In this document: positions 52,100-61,031 of the stretch, one piece after another
Position numbering within the stretch: position 1 is the stretch's first letter
Layout: every line of letters starts with the position of its first letter
Assembly: GCA_902764915.1 (NCBI GenBank)
Contig: CACWXY010000002.1
Location: 62,001-126,000 of the forward strand
Length of the DNA stretch: 64,000 nucleotides
Origin: an uncultured Eubacteriales bacterium
GTDB taxonomy: Bacteria; Bacillota; Clostridia; Christensenellales; Aristaeellaceae
Direction: 5' to 3'
The notes under the pieces: generated by a model
The model's database searches: none
What the model saw: the letters and a program-made list of their open reading frames with translations, nothing else
What the model was told of the DNA's origin: nothing
Made by a program: the position numbers and the translations under genes

Positions 52100-53477
52100 T
52101 GCGTTTTTCCCCCTCCTGTTCCAGACGTCGATATACCTTGCGGCGCATGGTCAGAAAACAGGCCAGGCCGCCGATGACATCCGAGATCGGCTCCGCCAGA
52201 AACACACCGTTGACTCCCAGTCCCAAGCGGGGCAGAAGAAGTGTCAGGGGGACAACAATCAGGACCTTGCGCAGAATGGAAAAAAAGACAGCATACGGTG
52301 CATAGCCCAGCCCCTGGAACACAGCCTGTCCGGCAAACTGAAATGTCATGAAAAGAAATCCTGCGAAGAACAGGCGCATGGCGTCCATGCCCTGTACGAT
52401 CAGGTCCTGCTGCCGGGAAAAGATCCCGAGAAAGGCCCCGGGAAACAGCAGTACCACAACCCAGAGCACCAGTGTATAACCAAGCCCCAGCAGCGTCATA
52501 AACCGGATGCCGCTTCGCACCCTGTCATATTTCCGTGCACCGAAATTAAACCCGAGTACAGGCTGCGACCCATGGGTCAGCCCCTGAATCGGAAGATGCA
52601 TGATCTCGCGCACAGAACAGAGCACCGTAAAGATCGAAACATACAGGTCTCCGCCGAACAGCTGCAGTGTCGATGTACAGGCCGCCTGTACGATTCCATT
52701 GGTAGCCGACATCATAAAGCCGGCGCTTCCCAGTGTCACGATTTTCCGGGACAGATCACGCGTCGGACGCAGGTATTTTCTTTTCAGCGTTATTTCCGCC
52801 CTGCCTCCTATCAGAAACCGAAGGACCCATGCGCAGGAAACGGTCTGAGAGATCACCGTGGCTACAGCGGCTCCCTGTACGCCCCAGTGCAGGACATAGA
52901 TCAGAACCGGGTCCAATATCAGGTTCAGCACTGCGCCAAGAACGGTGGTCAGCATGCCCACGGTAGGATATCCCTGAGCATTGATAAATCCGTTCATGCC
53001 TATCGAAATCATGGCGCAGGGAGTTCCCAGAAGATAGATGCTCAGATATGCATTGGCATAGGGAAAGGACTGGGCACTGGCCCCGAAAAGAAACAGAAGC
53101 GGCCGCTGAAACAGATAGATGACTGCCATCAGAATGACACTGGTTATGATAAGAAGCCCCATCGTATGGCCCATAATGGTCCGGGCTTTCTCCGGCTGAT
53201 CCGCACCGCGCGCCATGGAAAACAGCGGCATGCCGCCCATACCGTAGAGATTGGTAAAAGCTGCAATCAGGGATATCAGCGGAAAGGTAATGCCAATGCC
53301 GGTCAGCGCCAGTGTACCATCGCCTGGCATATGTCCGATATAGATCCTGTCAACAATATTGTACAGCAGCTGAACCAGCTGGGCGATTGCCAGCGGTATT
53401 GCCTGACGAAGGATCAATGACGGAATCCTGCCCGCACCGAAATCCGGTTTGCTTCCGTTTTTCCCCATCCCATGCAT
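52092..53477 (-). CDS. MATE-family efflux transporter (second)
   Basis: A 461-residue protein with twelve hydrophobic segments. Typical parts are AIPLAIAQLVQLLYNIVDRIYIGH, TGIGITFPLISLIAAFTNLYGMGG and GSQPVLGFNFGARKYDRVRSG. It belongs to the NorM/DinF-like superfamily with unknown substrate. ATG at 53477 is 11 bases from GGAGG; the next ATG, 4 bases on, is in another frame, and one at 53468 is possible. Its promoter is unclear: a TACAAT lies near 53511 without a good -35. It forms an operon with the small protein downstream. Confidence 0.9.
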   Translation of the reverse strand: MHGMGKNGSKPDFGAGRIPSLILRQAIPLAIAQLVQLLYNIVDRIYIGHMPGDGTLALTGIGITFPLISLIAAFTNLYGMGGMPLFSMARGADQPEKARTIMGHTMGLLIITSVILMAVIYLFQRPLLFLFGASAQSFPYANAYLSIYLLGTPCAMISIGMNGFINAQGYPTVGMLTTVLGAVLNLILDPVLIYVLHWGVQGAAVATVISQTVSCAWVLRFLIGGRAEITLKRKYLRPTRDLSRKIVTLGSAGFMMSATNGIVQAACTSTLQLFGGDLYVSIFTVLCSVREIMHLPIQGLTHGSQPVLGFNFGARKYDRVRSGIRFMTLLGLGYTLVLWVVVLLFPGAFLGIFSRQQDLIVQGMDAMRLFFAGFLFMTFQFAGQAVFQGLGYAPYAVFFSILRKVLIVVPLTLLLPRLGLGVNGVFLAEPISDVIGGLACFLTMRRKVYRRLEQEGEKRNG

Positions 53478-53694
53478 AAAGCAGCCTGCCTCCTGATACA
53501 AGATAGCACGATTGTACCGCTTTTTTGTGTATGATAAAAGAAAAAAATCGTCCCTGTGCTGTGCATGGGATGAAACGGTCGGTTTTTCTGTCCGGATGAA
53601 GGGGCAGGCGCTTTCCTTCTGCTGTTTTCTTTTGTTTTCTTACAGGCAGTCTGCTGTGTCCCGGCACGCGCATGCAAAAGAATAGATAAATGAA

Positions 53695-53726
53695 GGCATG
53701 CTGCCCTGTTTCAAGAACAGCATGCC
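53695..53726 (-). terminator. Likely terminator of the SPFH gene
   Basis: GGCATGCTG/CAGCATGCC 9-bp stem with a 14-base loop, about 10 bases after the stop codon; the minus strand continues TTCATTTATC, a weak T tail. Confidence 0.6.
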
Positions 53727-53736
53727 CTGTATTCCC

Positions 53737-54606
53737 TTATGGCTGCGGCAGATTCAGAATCGGCAGTGTTGCGCCATCGCCACCATTCATGTATGTCGGC
53801 AGTTTTCCATCCCAGCGATTGGCCTGCGTCCACTGAATCAGCGATTCTGTCAGCGACTGAGAAATCTTGCCATTGGCCTCTGCCTCCGCTTCGGCCTGCA
53901 CTTTCGTAGCATATGCAGCGGCGTCAGCATCAATCTTCTTTACGGCAGCTTCGGCTTCCGCGCTGATACGCTGACGTTCGGCAGCCTGACGGGTTTCCAT
54001 GGTTGCCTGTTCCTGCTCAATCTCTGCCTGAAGTTTCTTCTGGGCAGCAACCTGCTTGGCTTCCACAGCATCGGTAAACGAATCGGTGAAATCAATGTTT
54101 TCCAGGGATACACTGATAATGTTGATGCCATAGCGGTCCATTTCCTCAGACAGCTTTTCCCGAATCGTGGTTGACAGGTTTTCACGCGCAGCCACCAGAT
54201 TCTCTGCGGTATACTTGGAAAAGACAGCCTTGGTATTTTCCAGAAGGCGCGGCATCACAAGCGTGGAGAAGTATCCGGTTCCAACTTCCCGATAAAGCGT
54301 CATGGCTGTTGCCTTATTAATGGAGAAGTTCACAGAACCGATGATATCCACCTGCTGAATATCCGAAGAAAACGCCTGTGCGGTAAAGCTGGTCTTCTGC
54401 TCCCGGTTATCCATGAGAACGACGGACTGGAAGGGGTTTTTAATGTGCAGTCCCGCGTCCAGCGTAAAGTCTTCCACTTTTCCGAACGTAATCAGAATGC
54501 CTGTATATCCCGTCGGAACCATGGAATAGCAGTTCGTTCCCAGAATGATCACCGCAAGTATCCCGGCAATCAGCAAAACCAGACGACGGATGCCCCTTTT
54601 ACTCAT
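53737..54606 (-). CDS. SPFH/prohibitin-family membrane protein
   Basis: A 289-residue protein with one N-terminal membrane segment (LVLLIAGILAVIILG) and an SPFH (Band 7) domain (about 28-200). VPTGYTGILITFGKV and the later GINIISVSLENIDFTDSFTDAVEAKQVAAQKKLQAE are the hallmark of prohibitin-like members. An Ala/Glu-rich coiled coil (about 175-245) precedes a conserved NRWDGKLPTYM tail. These proteins form large rings at the membrane and often control FtsH-type proteases; two ftsH genes are in this window but not adjacent. ATG at 54606 follows AAAGGAGAAAGG. Confidence 0.9.
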   Translation of the reverse strand: MSKRGIRRLVLLIAGILAVIILGTNCYSMVPTGYTGILITFGKVEDFTLDAGLHIKNPFQSVVLMDNREQKTSFTAQAFSSDIQQVDIIGSVNFSINKATAMTLYREVGTGYFSTLVMPRLLENTKAVFSKYTAENLVAARENLSTTIREKLSEEMDRYGINIISVSLENIDFTDSFTDAVEAKQVAAQKKLQAEIEQEQATMETRQAAERQRISAEAEAAVKKIDADAAAYATKVQAEAEAEANGKISQSLTESLIQWTQANRWDGKLPTYMNGGDGATLPILNLPQP

Positions 54607-54631
54607 GTTTTACCTTTCTCCTTTCACTCTG

Positions 54632-54648
54632 CCGGATTTCGCATCCGG
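54632..54648 (-). other. Leader hairpin of the SPFH gene
   Basis: CCGGAT-TTCGC-ATCCGG, a perfect 6-bp hairpin about 10 bases upstream of the Shine-Dalgarno sequence. Further short palindromes (AGACC/GGTCT, CTTCCGGAAG) lie just before it. Confidence 0.4.
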
Positions 54649-54741
54649 TGAGATGAATGATAGACCTTGGTCTTCCGGAAGAATAGAGATAATGTCCAAG
54701 TTATACAGTCCATGGTTTCAAATGTCCCAATTGCTGTATCT

Positions 54742-56271
54742 TCAGAATATCTGATTCCCTTCTGTATCCAGTATGTGCCAGCCTTCCTCATTGCGTACGC
54801 ACGCAAACCCGTCCGTAAAGGAGACCACCTGCTCATAGGCAATCGGAATCACCGTTTCGCCTGCATGATTGATGTATCCCCATTGATTGTCTTTTTTGAC
54901 TGCCGCCCTTCCGTCCTGGAACGCATAGCATGCGTCATAGGTCGGGGCGATGACCATCTCGCCTTTCTTGTTCATAAAGCCGCGCTGGCCGCCCAGTTCG
55001 ACTGCAGCCACTTCCTCGGAAAAAGGAGCGGCAAATTCATATTTCAGTTCAATGATTTCCCAGCCGTTTTCGTCAATGCATCCAAATTTCCCGTTCCGTG
55101 CGACCACAGCCAGTCCTTCCCGGAACTCATTGACAAACTCATACTGCGGATCCACGACCAGGATACCCCGCTGATTGACAAAACCATACCGGTTGTTGAC
55201 ACCGACCCGTCCCATGCCTTCGGTAAACTCCAGCGTAATATCCCAGTCGGGAACCACCACGGTCTGTCCTTCCCGGTTGATATACCCCCATTTGCGGTTG
55301 CGCATGACGGTGCACATGCCGTCATGGAACTGACCGGTCTTCTGCCATACGGGCTGGATCACTGTTTCTCCGGCTTCATTGAGGAATCCGTAGAGATCTC
55401 CCGACTGAAACGCGGCAAGCCCTTCCGAGAATGTATAGCCCTTATCCCATGCGGCACGGGGGATTTCATTCCCCTGCGTATCCATGATCATGGTTCTTCC
55501 GCGTTTTTCCGCCACGGCACGGCCATTGATAAAACTGCCGGTGTGATCCCATACAAGCGGTACAACCACTTCGCCTCTGGTATTGATAAATCCGAAGCGG
55601 TTCCGTTCCTCCACCGGCGCAAGCCCGTCTGCAAAATCACCGGACAGCCGATAGGAGGACTCAAAGATCAGATGTGCCTGCGGATTGATGATCCCATGCC
55701 GCCTGCCGGAATGGTCCTTGAACTGGAAAAGGCCTTGCCCGCAGGAAGATACTTCCTTGGCATGCCGGAACATTTCCACCAGACGCTGCTCGGTCTCCCG
55801 GTCATTTCGGCGGGCCGAACGCGGCACATGCACATGGGCGGCATCCGATTTCTCGCGCTCCGCGCCTTTGCCTTCCATACGGTTCTTGCGCGGCGGATTC
55901 TTCACCGCCGTACCTTTTTCAGGCGCGGCCTTGCTTTCGGTCTTCTCTGCCGTCCTATCCTCAACGCTTCTACGCGGATTTTTCCCGGGCTGTGAACGAT
56001 TCGGGTGCCGCGTCCTCAGCGTCATCCCGTCCTCGGCGGCAGCGGTGTCTGTGCGCCGTTTCTCAGCTTTCGGATTTTCGCTTTTTCCGCTCTCCTGGCG
56101 CTGTTTCGGGTTCTTCCGACGGACCGGTTCGCGCATGCCGCCCTTGCGGGACACGTCTCTGCGATCATTTCCACCCGATTTCTGACCTTCCGCCCCTGCG
56201 CCGTCCGGTGCCTGTGTGGCAAGAAGCCAGGGACATAATACGAAAAGCCAGCGTTTTGTTTGCATCTTCAT
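54742..56271 (-). CDS. Secreted WG-repeat protein
   Basis: A 509-residue protein with a signal peptide (about 1-27), a strongly basic, low-complexity stretch (about 28-165, rich in Arg, Lys, Pro) and then about ten WG-type repeats (about 185-509). Each repeat has the form of a YGFIN-x-x-GE-x-V-x-P-x-W/Y-D block (for example FGFINTRGEVVVP, WGYINREGQTVVV, YGFVNQRGILVVD, WGYINHAGETVIP). The repeats fold as a beta structure and likely bind a ligand. Function unknown. ATG at 56271 follows GGGAGG. Own promoter at 56313-56341. Confidence 0.88.
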   Translation of the reverse strand: MKMQTKRWLFVLCPWLLATQAPDGAGAEGQKSGGNDRRDVSRKGGMREPVRRKNPKQRQESGKSENPKAEKRRTDTAAAEDGMTLRTRHPNRSQPGKNPRRSVEDRTAEKTESKAAPEKGTAVKNPPRKNRMEGKGAEREKSDAAHVHVPRSARRNDRETEQRLVEMFRHAKEVSSCGQGLFQFKDHSGRRHGIINPQAHLIFESSYRLSGDFADGLAPVEERNRFGFINTRGEVVVPLVWDHTGSFINGRAVAEKRGRTMIMDTQGNEIPRAAWDKGYTFSEGLAAFQSGDLYGFLNEAGETVIQPVWQKTGQFHDGMCTVMRNRKWGYINREGQTVVVPDWDITLEFTEGMGRVGVNNRYGFVNQRGILVVDPQYEFVNEFREGLAVVARNGKFGCIDENGWEIIELKYEFAAPFSEEVAAVELGGQRGFMNKKGEMVIAPTYDACYAFQDGRAAVKKDNQWGYINHAGETVIPIAYEQVVSFTDGFACVRNEEGWHILDTEGNQIF

Positions 56272-56629
56272 GCAACCTCCCTACGTTACCGCTTGGTATA
56301 AGCCGGTGAAAGAGTATATCATTGCGCGCTTTTTTCGACAACCAGCACCAGATGACGGCGTACTGGTCATCGCAGATGCCGGGAGCCGTGGACAGGCGCC
56401 GATCCGTTCCTCCGGGATCTGTACAGGAAGCCCTTCCTTTGCCAGAGGAGAGACAGGCCGGCTCCCGGAAGAAAAGCGGACGGGCGTCCCAGGACTCCTG
56501 TGGCATCATCTATGCCAGTTTCCGACCCCGAAGCCGCTTCAGACACAGGTGCGCTCTTCGCGCTGCCTCGCTTTCCATCCGACTGCATCCATGCATGCCC
56601 CGGATGATCGGATCAGAGGCATGCTGCTG
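56272..56629. other. Spacer between the WG-repeat and GNAT genes
   Basis: No protein or RNA gene is supported. It holds the WG-repeat gene's promoter (56313-56341); the remaining 290 bases show nothing I can identify. Confidence 0.5.
56313..56341 (-). promoter_or_regulatory. Promoter of the WG-repeat gene
   Basis: On the minus strand, TTGTCG (56341-56336), 17-base spacer, TATACT (56318-56313). Confidence 0.75.
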
Positions 56630-57154
56630 TTATTCGAAGCTTTCTCCACCCGCCGTATCGCACCGCCATGTCATCTGATACCACAGCGCGCCGCCATGCG
56701 CAGATGAGGAGATCCCGTCCATGACAAACCCCAGACGCCGGTAAAATGGAATCCTGTGTGCCTTGCAGGTAAGAATAATCCCCTTTCTTCCCTGCGCAGC
56801 TGTATCCTGCTGCATCCGCCGGATGAGACGGGAGGCATACCCTTTTCCCCGCTTTTCAGGGAGCGTATTGACACCAAAGAGCATCTGCCAGTCTCCGTTT
56901 TCCCTGTGCATATGCGGATGAGAAAACATGGCATCCGTCAGCACTTCCCAGTCAGAAACAAAGCCGTTGATGAAGCTCACCAGCGTCCCATCCTCCCACA
57001 GAAGATAGAAGTGCTGGGGAAAGGTCCGGACACGCTCGGCAAGGGTATCCTCGCTCGCCGCTTCCCGGGGCGGAAAACAGATTTTTTCCATTTCAGCCAG
57101 ACGTGCGATATCCTTCATTCCTGCGTGGGTAATGGTCAGCACGGGCTGCTGCAT
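56630..57154 (-). CDS. GNAT-family N-acetyltransferase
   Basis: A 174-residue acetyltransferase. The acetyl-CoA loop is PEKRGKGYASRLIRRM (about 98-113), and the C-terminal strand HRIPFYRRLGFVMDGISSS is typical. The N-terminal EKICFPPREAASEDTLAERVRTFPQHFYLL resembles arylalkylamine N-acetyltransferase-like GNATs. The substrate is unknown. ATG at 57154 has AAAGGAGG. An extended -10 (TGATATACT) lies upstream at about 57210-57202. It is divergent from the HAD gene. Confidence 0.88.
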   Translation of the reverse strand: MQQPVLTITHAGMKDIARLAEMEKICFPPREAASEDTLAERVRTFPQHFYLLWEDGTLVSFINGFVSDWEVLTDAMFSHPHMHRENGDWQMLFGVNTLPEKRGKGYASRLIRRMQQDTAAQGRKGIILTCKAHRIPFYRRLGFVMDGISSSAHGGALWYQMTWRCDTAGGESFE

Positions 57155-57246
57155 TGCTATTCCGCCTCCTTTCCCTGCTGATGCCTTATTGCATAAAGGA
57201 GTATATCACAATCCCGCAGTGGCAGAAAGAGACAGGCCTCCCATCC

Positions 57247-57275
57247 TTGACAGGTGAAAACCGCTTACCTATGAT
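57247..57275 (+). promoter_or_regulatory. Promoter of the HAD gene
   Basis: Perfect TTGACA (57247-57252), 17-base spacer, TATGAT (57270-57275). Confidence 0.85.
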
Positions 57276-57307
57276 GCTTCTCATCGATTCAGACGGAGGT
57301 AGATCCC

Positions 57308-57985
57308 ATGGACGTCGTCTTTCTTGATGTGGACGGAACCCTTCTGGACTTTCATCAGAACGCGCAGTGGGCGATTGCGCAATGCGCTGCGCACCAGGGT
57401 CTGCGCCTGCCGGATAGCTTTATGCCGGCCTTCCATCGCATCAACAACGCACTGTGGTATGCGCTGGAAAAGGGGGAGCTGTCACTGTCCCGCCTGCATG
57501 AAGTCCGGTTCCAGAAAATCTTTGAAAGCCTTCACCTGTCCGGGGATGCAGCCCGGTTTGAAGACGACTTTGTCGCGCTCCTGCGGGAAAGCTGTATTCC
57601 CGTGGAAGGCGCGCTATCCCTGGTAAAGGCGCTTTCCGACATCGCAGTGGTGTGCGTGGCCAGCAATGCGCCGCGGCATCAGCAGGAAAGACGGATGACG
57701 CTTGCCGGTATGGCGCCCTATATTTCCCGATACTTCGTTTCCGAAGCCATCGGCGCTGCCAAGCCATCCCCGGCATTCTTCGCATACTGCCAGCATGCTT
57801 TTCCGGATATTGCCCCTGACCGCATGTGCATGATCGGCGACAGCCTGCATGCCGATATGGAAGGCGCGCATCTTGCCGGCATGCATACAGTATGGTTCAC
57901 TTCCCCGCTGCCCGCCGTACTGCCCGAAAGTGTGGACTGGGCGACAGACAGGCTCAGCGATATACCGCCGCTTCTGAGAAAGTAA
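57308..57985 (+). CDS. HAD-family phosphatase, YjjG-like nucleotidase type
   Basis: A 225-residue HAD hydrolase. Motif I is DVDGTLLDF (nucleophile D7, acid/base D9). The helical cap domain (about 15-90) contains FHRINNALWYALEKGELS, as in YjjG-type pyrimidine 5'-nucleotidases. Motif II is VASN (near 117), motif III the Lys in AAKPSP, and motif IV GDSLHADMEGA (near 178). It probably removes phosphate from a nucleotide or sugar phosphate, perhaps for house-cleaning. ATG at 57308 follows GGAGGT at 7 bases. It is monocistronic with a strong promoter. Confidence 0.9.
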   Translation: MDVVFLDVDGTLLDFHQNAQWAIAQCAAHQGLRLPDSFMPAFHRINNALWYALEKGELSLSRLHEVRFQKIFESLHLSGDAARFEDDFVALLRESCIPVEGALSLVKALSDIAVVCVASNAPRHQQERRMTLAGMAPYISRYFVSEAIGAAKPSPAFFAYCQHAFPDIAPDRMCMIGDSLHADMEGAHLAGMHTVWFTSPLPAVLPESVDWATDRLSDIPPLLRK

Positions 57986-58334
57986 AGCCTTCTGCATGCT
58001 TTGATCCAGCCGCAGGCCATCCGCGCACCCGGGAACCGATGTTCCTGCTTGACGCTGCATGAAAAGACCCGTCAGCGTCGATTTTCTCCATGTCAGTGAC
58101 ATGTGCGCGGTATCTCCCATCGGCCGTCCGGAGGATGGCTGCCGGCACATCGCGCGTATCCAGGCTTCATCCCTGGGGTTGCGCTGTCCGTCTTCTTTTC
58201 CGCATTTTCTGGAAATGTCCAGAAGAAGCATGACGCGCCTCAAAAAGAGAATCCGTACCCCGCCCCGTGGCGGTTTTGCAGAATAAGCAAACCGGCCTTT
58301 TTCCCAAGGCCATGAGATTATGCCGGGCATCAGA
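57986..58334. other. Spacer between the HAD gene and the liv operon terminator
   Basis: No gene is supported. One hairpin (GGCCTT/AAGGCC, near 58291-58308) could end the HAD transcript but lacks a T run. I see nothing else. Confidence 0.5.
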
Positions 58335-58361
58335 AAAAGGGGAAGCCATGCTTCCCCTTTT
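58335..58361. terminator. Terminator of the liv operon
   Basis: AAAAGGGGAAGC-CAT-GCTTCCCCTTTT, a perfect 12-bp stem with T runs in both directions, 2 bases from the livF stop codon. Confidence 0.9.
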
Positions 58362-58362
58362 C

Positions 58363-59079
58363 TCATGTCCGGGTGGTCTTTCCAAGGTACGCTTCCTTGA
58401 CCCGTTCGTCGCCCAGAAGCTCCATACCTGTTCCGTGCATGCCGAGAGACCCGGTCTCCAGAACATAAGCCGAGTCCGCAATCTTCAGCGCCGCATTCGC
58501 ATTCTGCTCAACCAGAAGAATCGTGATGCCCTCCTCATGCAGACGCTGAATAATCGAGAAAATGTCCTGAATCACCTTCGGCGCCAGGCCGAGAGACGGT
58601 TCATCCATCATCAGAAGTTTGGGGCGCATCATCAGTGCCCGACCCACAGCCAGCATCTGCTGTTCACCGCCGGACAGTGTCCCTGCCAGCTGCCAGCTGC
58701 GCTCCTGCAGCCGAGGGAACAGCTGATACACGTGCTCCAGATCCGGCTGCAGATCATCCTTGCGCAGGTATGCCCCGATTTTCAGGTTTTCCAGTACAGT
58801 CAGGTTCGGAAAGACACGCCGGCCTTCCGGTACCATACCGATGCCTTCGGAGACGATTTTCTGCGGTGTCTGTCCGCTGATCACCTGTCCGTCATAGGTG
58901 ATGGTTCCTTCCTTCAGCGGCACAAGCCCCGAGATCGCGCGCAGGGTTGTGGACTTTCCGGCACCGTTTGCACCGATCAGTGTCACAATCTCGCCCTTTT
59001 CCACACGTATGGATATGCCCTTGAGTGCTTCAATGCCGCCATAAGAAACCTTCAGGTTATCCACATACAGAAGACTCAA
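58363..59079 (-). CDS. livF: Branched-chain amino acid ABC importer, ATP-binding protein LivF
   Basis: A 238-residue ATPase. Walker A is GANGAGKST (37-45), signature LSGGEQQMLAVGRAL, Walker B LLMMDEPSLGLAP, and the C-terminal LVEQNANAALKIAD block is diagnostic for LivF. The start is TTG at 59079 with GGGAGGTGA upstream; it overlaps the livG stop codon by 4 bases. It is the last gene of livJHMGF. Confidence 0.95.
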   Translation of the reverse strand: MSLLYVDNLKVSYGGIEALKGISIRVEKGEIVTLIGANGAGKSTTLRAISGLVPLKEGTITYDGQVISGQTPQKIVSEGIGMVPEGRRVFPNLTVLENLKIGAYLRKDDLQPDLEHVYQLFPRLQERSWQLAGTLSGGEQQMLAVGRALMMRPKLLMMDEPSLGLAPKVIQDIFSIIQRLHEEGITILLVEQNANAALKIADSAYVLETGSLGMHGTGMELLGDERVKEAYLGKTTRT

Positions 59080-59918
59080 TCCACGTCACCTCCCAGGTAC
59101 GCCTCAATCACGGCCGGATTCTGCTGAATCTCCTCCGGCGTGCCCTCGGCAATCAGCTTGCCGAAGTCAATGACATAGATGCGGTCCGAAATATCCATGA
59201 CCAGATTCATATGATGCTCAATCACCAGTACGGTCAGTGAAAACTGCTCCTTGATACGCCGGATGAAGGCACTGAGTTCCTCGGTTTCCTGGGGATTCAT
59301 GCCGGCTGCCGGCTCATCGAGCAGCAGCAGTGCAGGCTTTGTGGCAAGCGCACGGGCGATCTCCAGAAGACGCTGCTTGCCGTAGGGCAGGGATGTCGCC
59401 ATCTCATCTTTGACATCGGTCAGACCCACAATTTCCAGAAGGCGGTCCGTTTCCTTCCGCATGGCCGCTTCTTCCTGGCCGTTGAGGTGCAGCATCTGCG
59501 TAAACACATTGCTTCTGCGCCGCAGATGCATGGCTGTCAGCACGTTTTCAAAGGCTGTCATTCCCTTGAACAGCCGGATATTCTGGAATGTCCTGGCAAT
59601 GCCCAGTTCCGTGATCTTATCAGGCGTATTGTGTACCACATGCCCGGAGAACGCATCGATTTCCTTGCCCGCGTAAAACTTCCTCATGCGCCCCGAGGGA
59701 TGATTCCGGGCAATGGGCATGCCGCGGAAGATCACGGCGCCGTTGGTGGGTTCGTACACGCTTGTCACACAGTTGAATGCCGTTGTCTTTCCTGCCCCGT
59801 TCGGGCCGATCAGAGCGACAATCTCGCCTTCGTCGATATGCATGTTCAGATCATTGACAGCCACCACGCCGCCGAACTGCATGGTCAGATGGCGGATTTC
59901 CAATACTGGTTCCTTCAT
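59076..59918 (-). CDS. livG: Branched-chain amino acid ABC importer, ATP-binding protein LivG
   Basis: A 280-residue ATPase, partner of LivF. Walker A is GPNGAGKTT (38-46), followed by the LivG-type insert RGMPIARNHPSGRMRKFYAGKEI-like loop. LGIARTFQNIRLFKGMTAFENV and the Walker B LLLDEPAAGMNP are typical, as is the C-terminal LVIEHHMNLVMDISDRI. ATG at 59918 overlaps the livM stop codon by 4 bases. Confidence 0.95.
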   Translation of the reverse strand: MKEPVLEIRHLTMQFGGVVAVNDLNMHIDEGEIVALIGPNGAGKTTAFNCVTSVYEPTNGAVIFRGMPIARNHPSGRMRKFYAGKEIDAFSGHVVHNTPDKITELGIARTFQNIRLFKGMTAFENVLTAMHLRRRSNVFTQMLHLNGQEEAAMRKETDRLLEIVGLTDVKDEMATSLPYGKQRLLEIARALATKPALLLLDEPAAGMNPQETEELSAFIRRIKEQFSLTVLVIEHHMNLVMDISDRIYVIDFGKLIAEGTPEEIQQNPAVIEAYLGGDVD

Positions 59919-61021
59919 GTCCGCGCCCCCTTCCGTTTTCTGAACAGATCCGGCAGTTCCTTCGTTCCCATAATGCCGCGCCGGAAAAAGAGCACGACAA
60001 TCATGATCACCACGGAGAATACGACCAGACGGAATCCGTTGCGAAGAAGAGGAACCTCAAAGGTTCCGATCATCTGCTTCTCATCCAGGAACCGCAGCCA
60101 CCACTCGGAACAGGCGACAAACAGAAAACTGGATATCACGGAACCTGTCACGGAACCGATGCCGCCGATCACGACAATCAGCAAAATCTCATAGGTCATG
60201 GCCGAGGTAAAGCTCTTGGCCTGCACGGTTGTCTGGTACATGGCAAGCATTGCGCCTCCCACGCCCGCAAAAAACGAGGAGATGCAGAAGGACAGCTCTT
60301 TGTGATGGAAAAGATTGATGCCCATGGCCTCTGCGGCAATCTCATCATCGCGGATCGCCTGCAGGGCACGCCCGTAGCCCGAGTGAATCAGAAGCACAAT
60401 CAGGGCTATGCAGACGCCGGAGATGAGAAACGGTATCAGGGTAGAAAGATAGACAGTGACATGGCCCTCGGCATCTGTCAGGTTAAAGTTGTTAAAGTTC
60501 GGGAACATGCGCAGCATATTGGAGCCGTTTGTCAGGGGTCCCAGCTTGTCCCACTGGAAAACCGCGCGCACAATCTCGGCAAACCCAAGCGTGGCAATCG
60601 CCAGATAATCGCTCTTCAGCCGCAGCACCGGCAGCCCGATCAGGAAGGCAAAGAAGGCAGCGACAAGCCCTGCCAGAATCATCGCGACAAAAATCGGGAG
60701 CGTAAACTGTACAATGCCGCCGTCATAATACTGATAGACACTCATGCGCTGAGAAAGCGGAATCGTAAACACGGCATAGACATAGGCACCGATGAGCATG
60801 AACCCCGCCTGTCCCAGAGAGAAAATCCCGGTAAACCCGTTGAGCAGGTTCATGGAAACCGCGATCAGGGCGTATGTCGCCCCTTTCTTGAGCACTGTAA
60901 ACAGCATGGAAGTAGGTGGAAGCACCTGCTCTGCGATAAAAACCAGCACGTAAACCAGTACGATCAGGCACAGAGAGACCCATGTCGCACCGCTGATGGA
61001 TTTCTTTCCTTGTTTCTGCAT
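59915..61021 (-). CDS. livM: Branched-chain amino acid ABC importer, permease LivM
   Basis: A 368-residue permease with about nine membrane segments. The NLLNGFTGIFSLGQAGFMLIGAY segment and the LRLKSDYLAIATLGFAEIVR EAA-type region are characteristic of LivM. A C-terminal IGGIGSVTGSVISSF block is shared with LivH. ATG at 61021 has GAGGTGAG at 4-5 bases; an upstream start would lie inside the end of livH. It lies 10 bases after livH. Confidence 0.94.
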   Translation of the reverse strand: MQKQGKKSISGATWVSLCLIVLVYVLVFIAEQVLPPTSMLFTVLKKGATYALIAVSMNLLNGFTGIFSLGQAGFMLIGAYVYAVFTIPLSQRMSVYQYYDGGIVQFTLPIFVAMILAGLVAAFFAFLIGLPVLRLKSDYLAIATLGFAEIVRAVFQWDKLGPLTNGSNMLRMFPNFNNFNLTDAEGHVTVYLSTLIPFLISGVCIALIVLLIHSGYGRALQAIRDDEIAAEAMGINLFHHKELSFCISSFFAGVGGAMLAMYQTTVQAKSFTSAMTYEILLIVVIGGIGSVTGSVISSFLFVACSEWWLRFLDEKQMIGTFEVPLLRNGFRLVVFSVVIMIVVLFFRRGIMGTKELPDLFRKRKGART

Positions 61022-61031
61022 GGCTCTCACC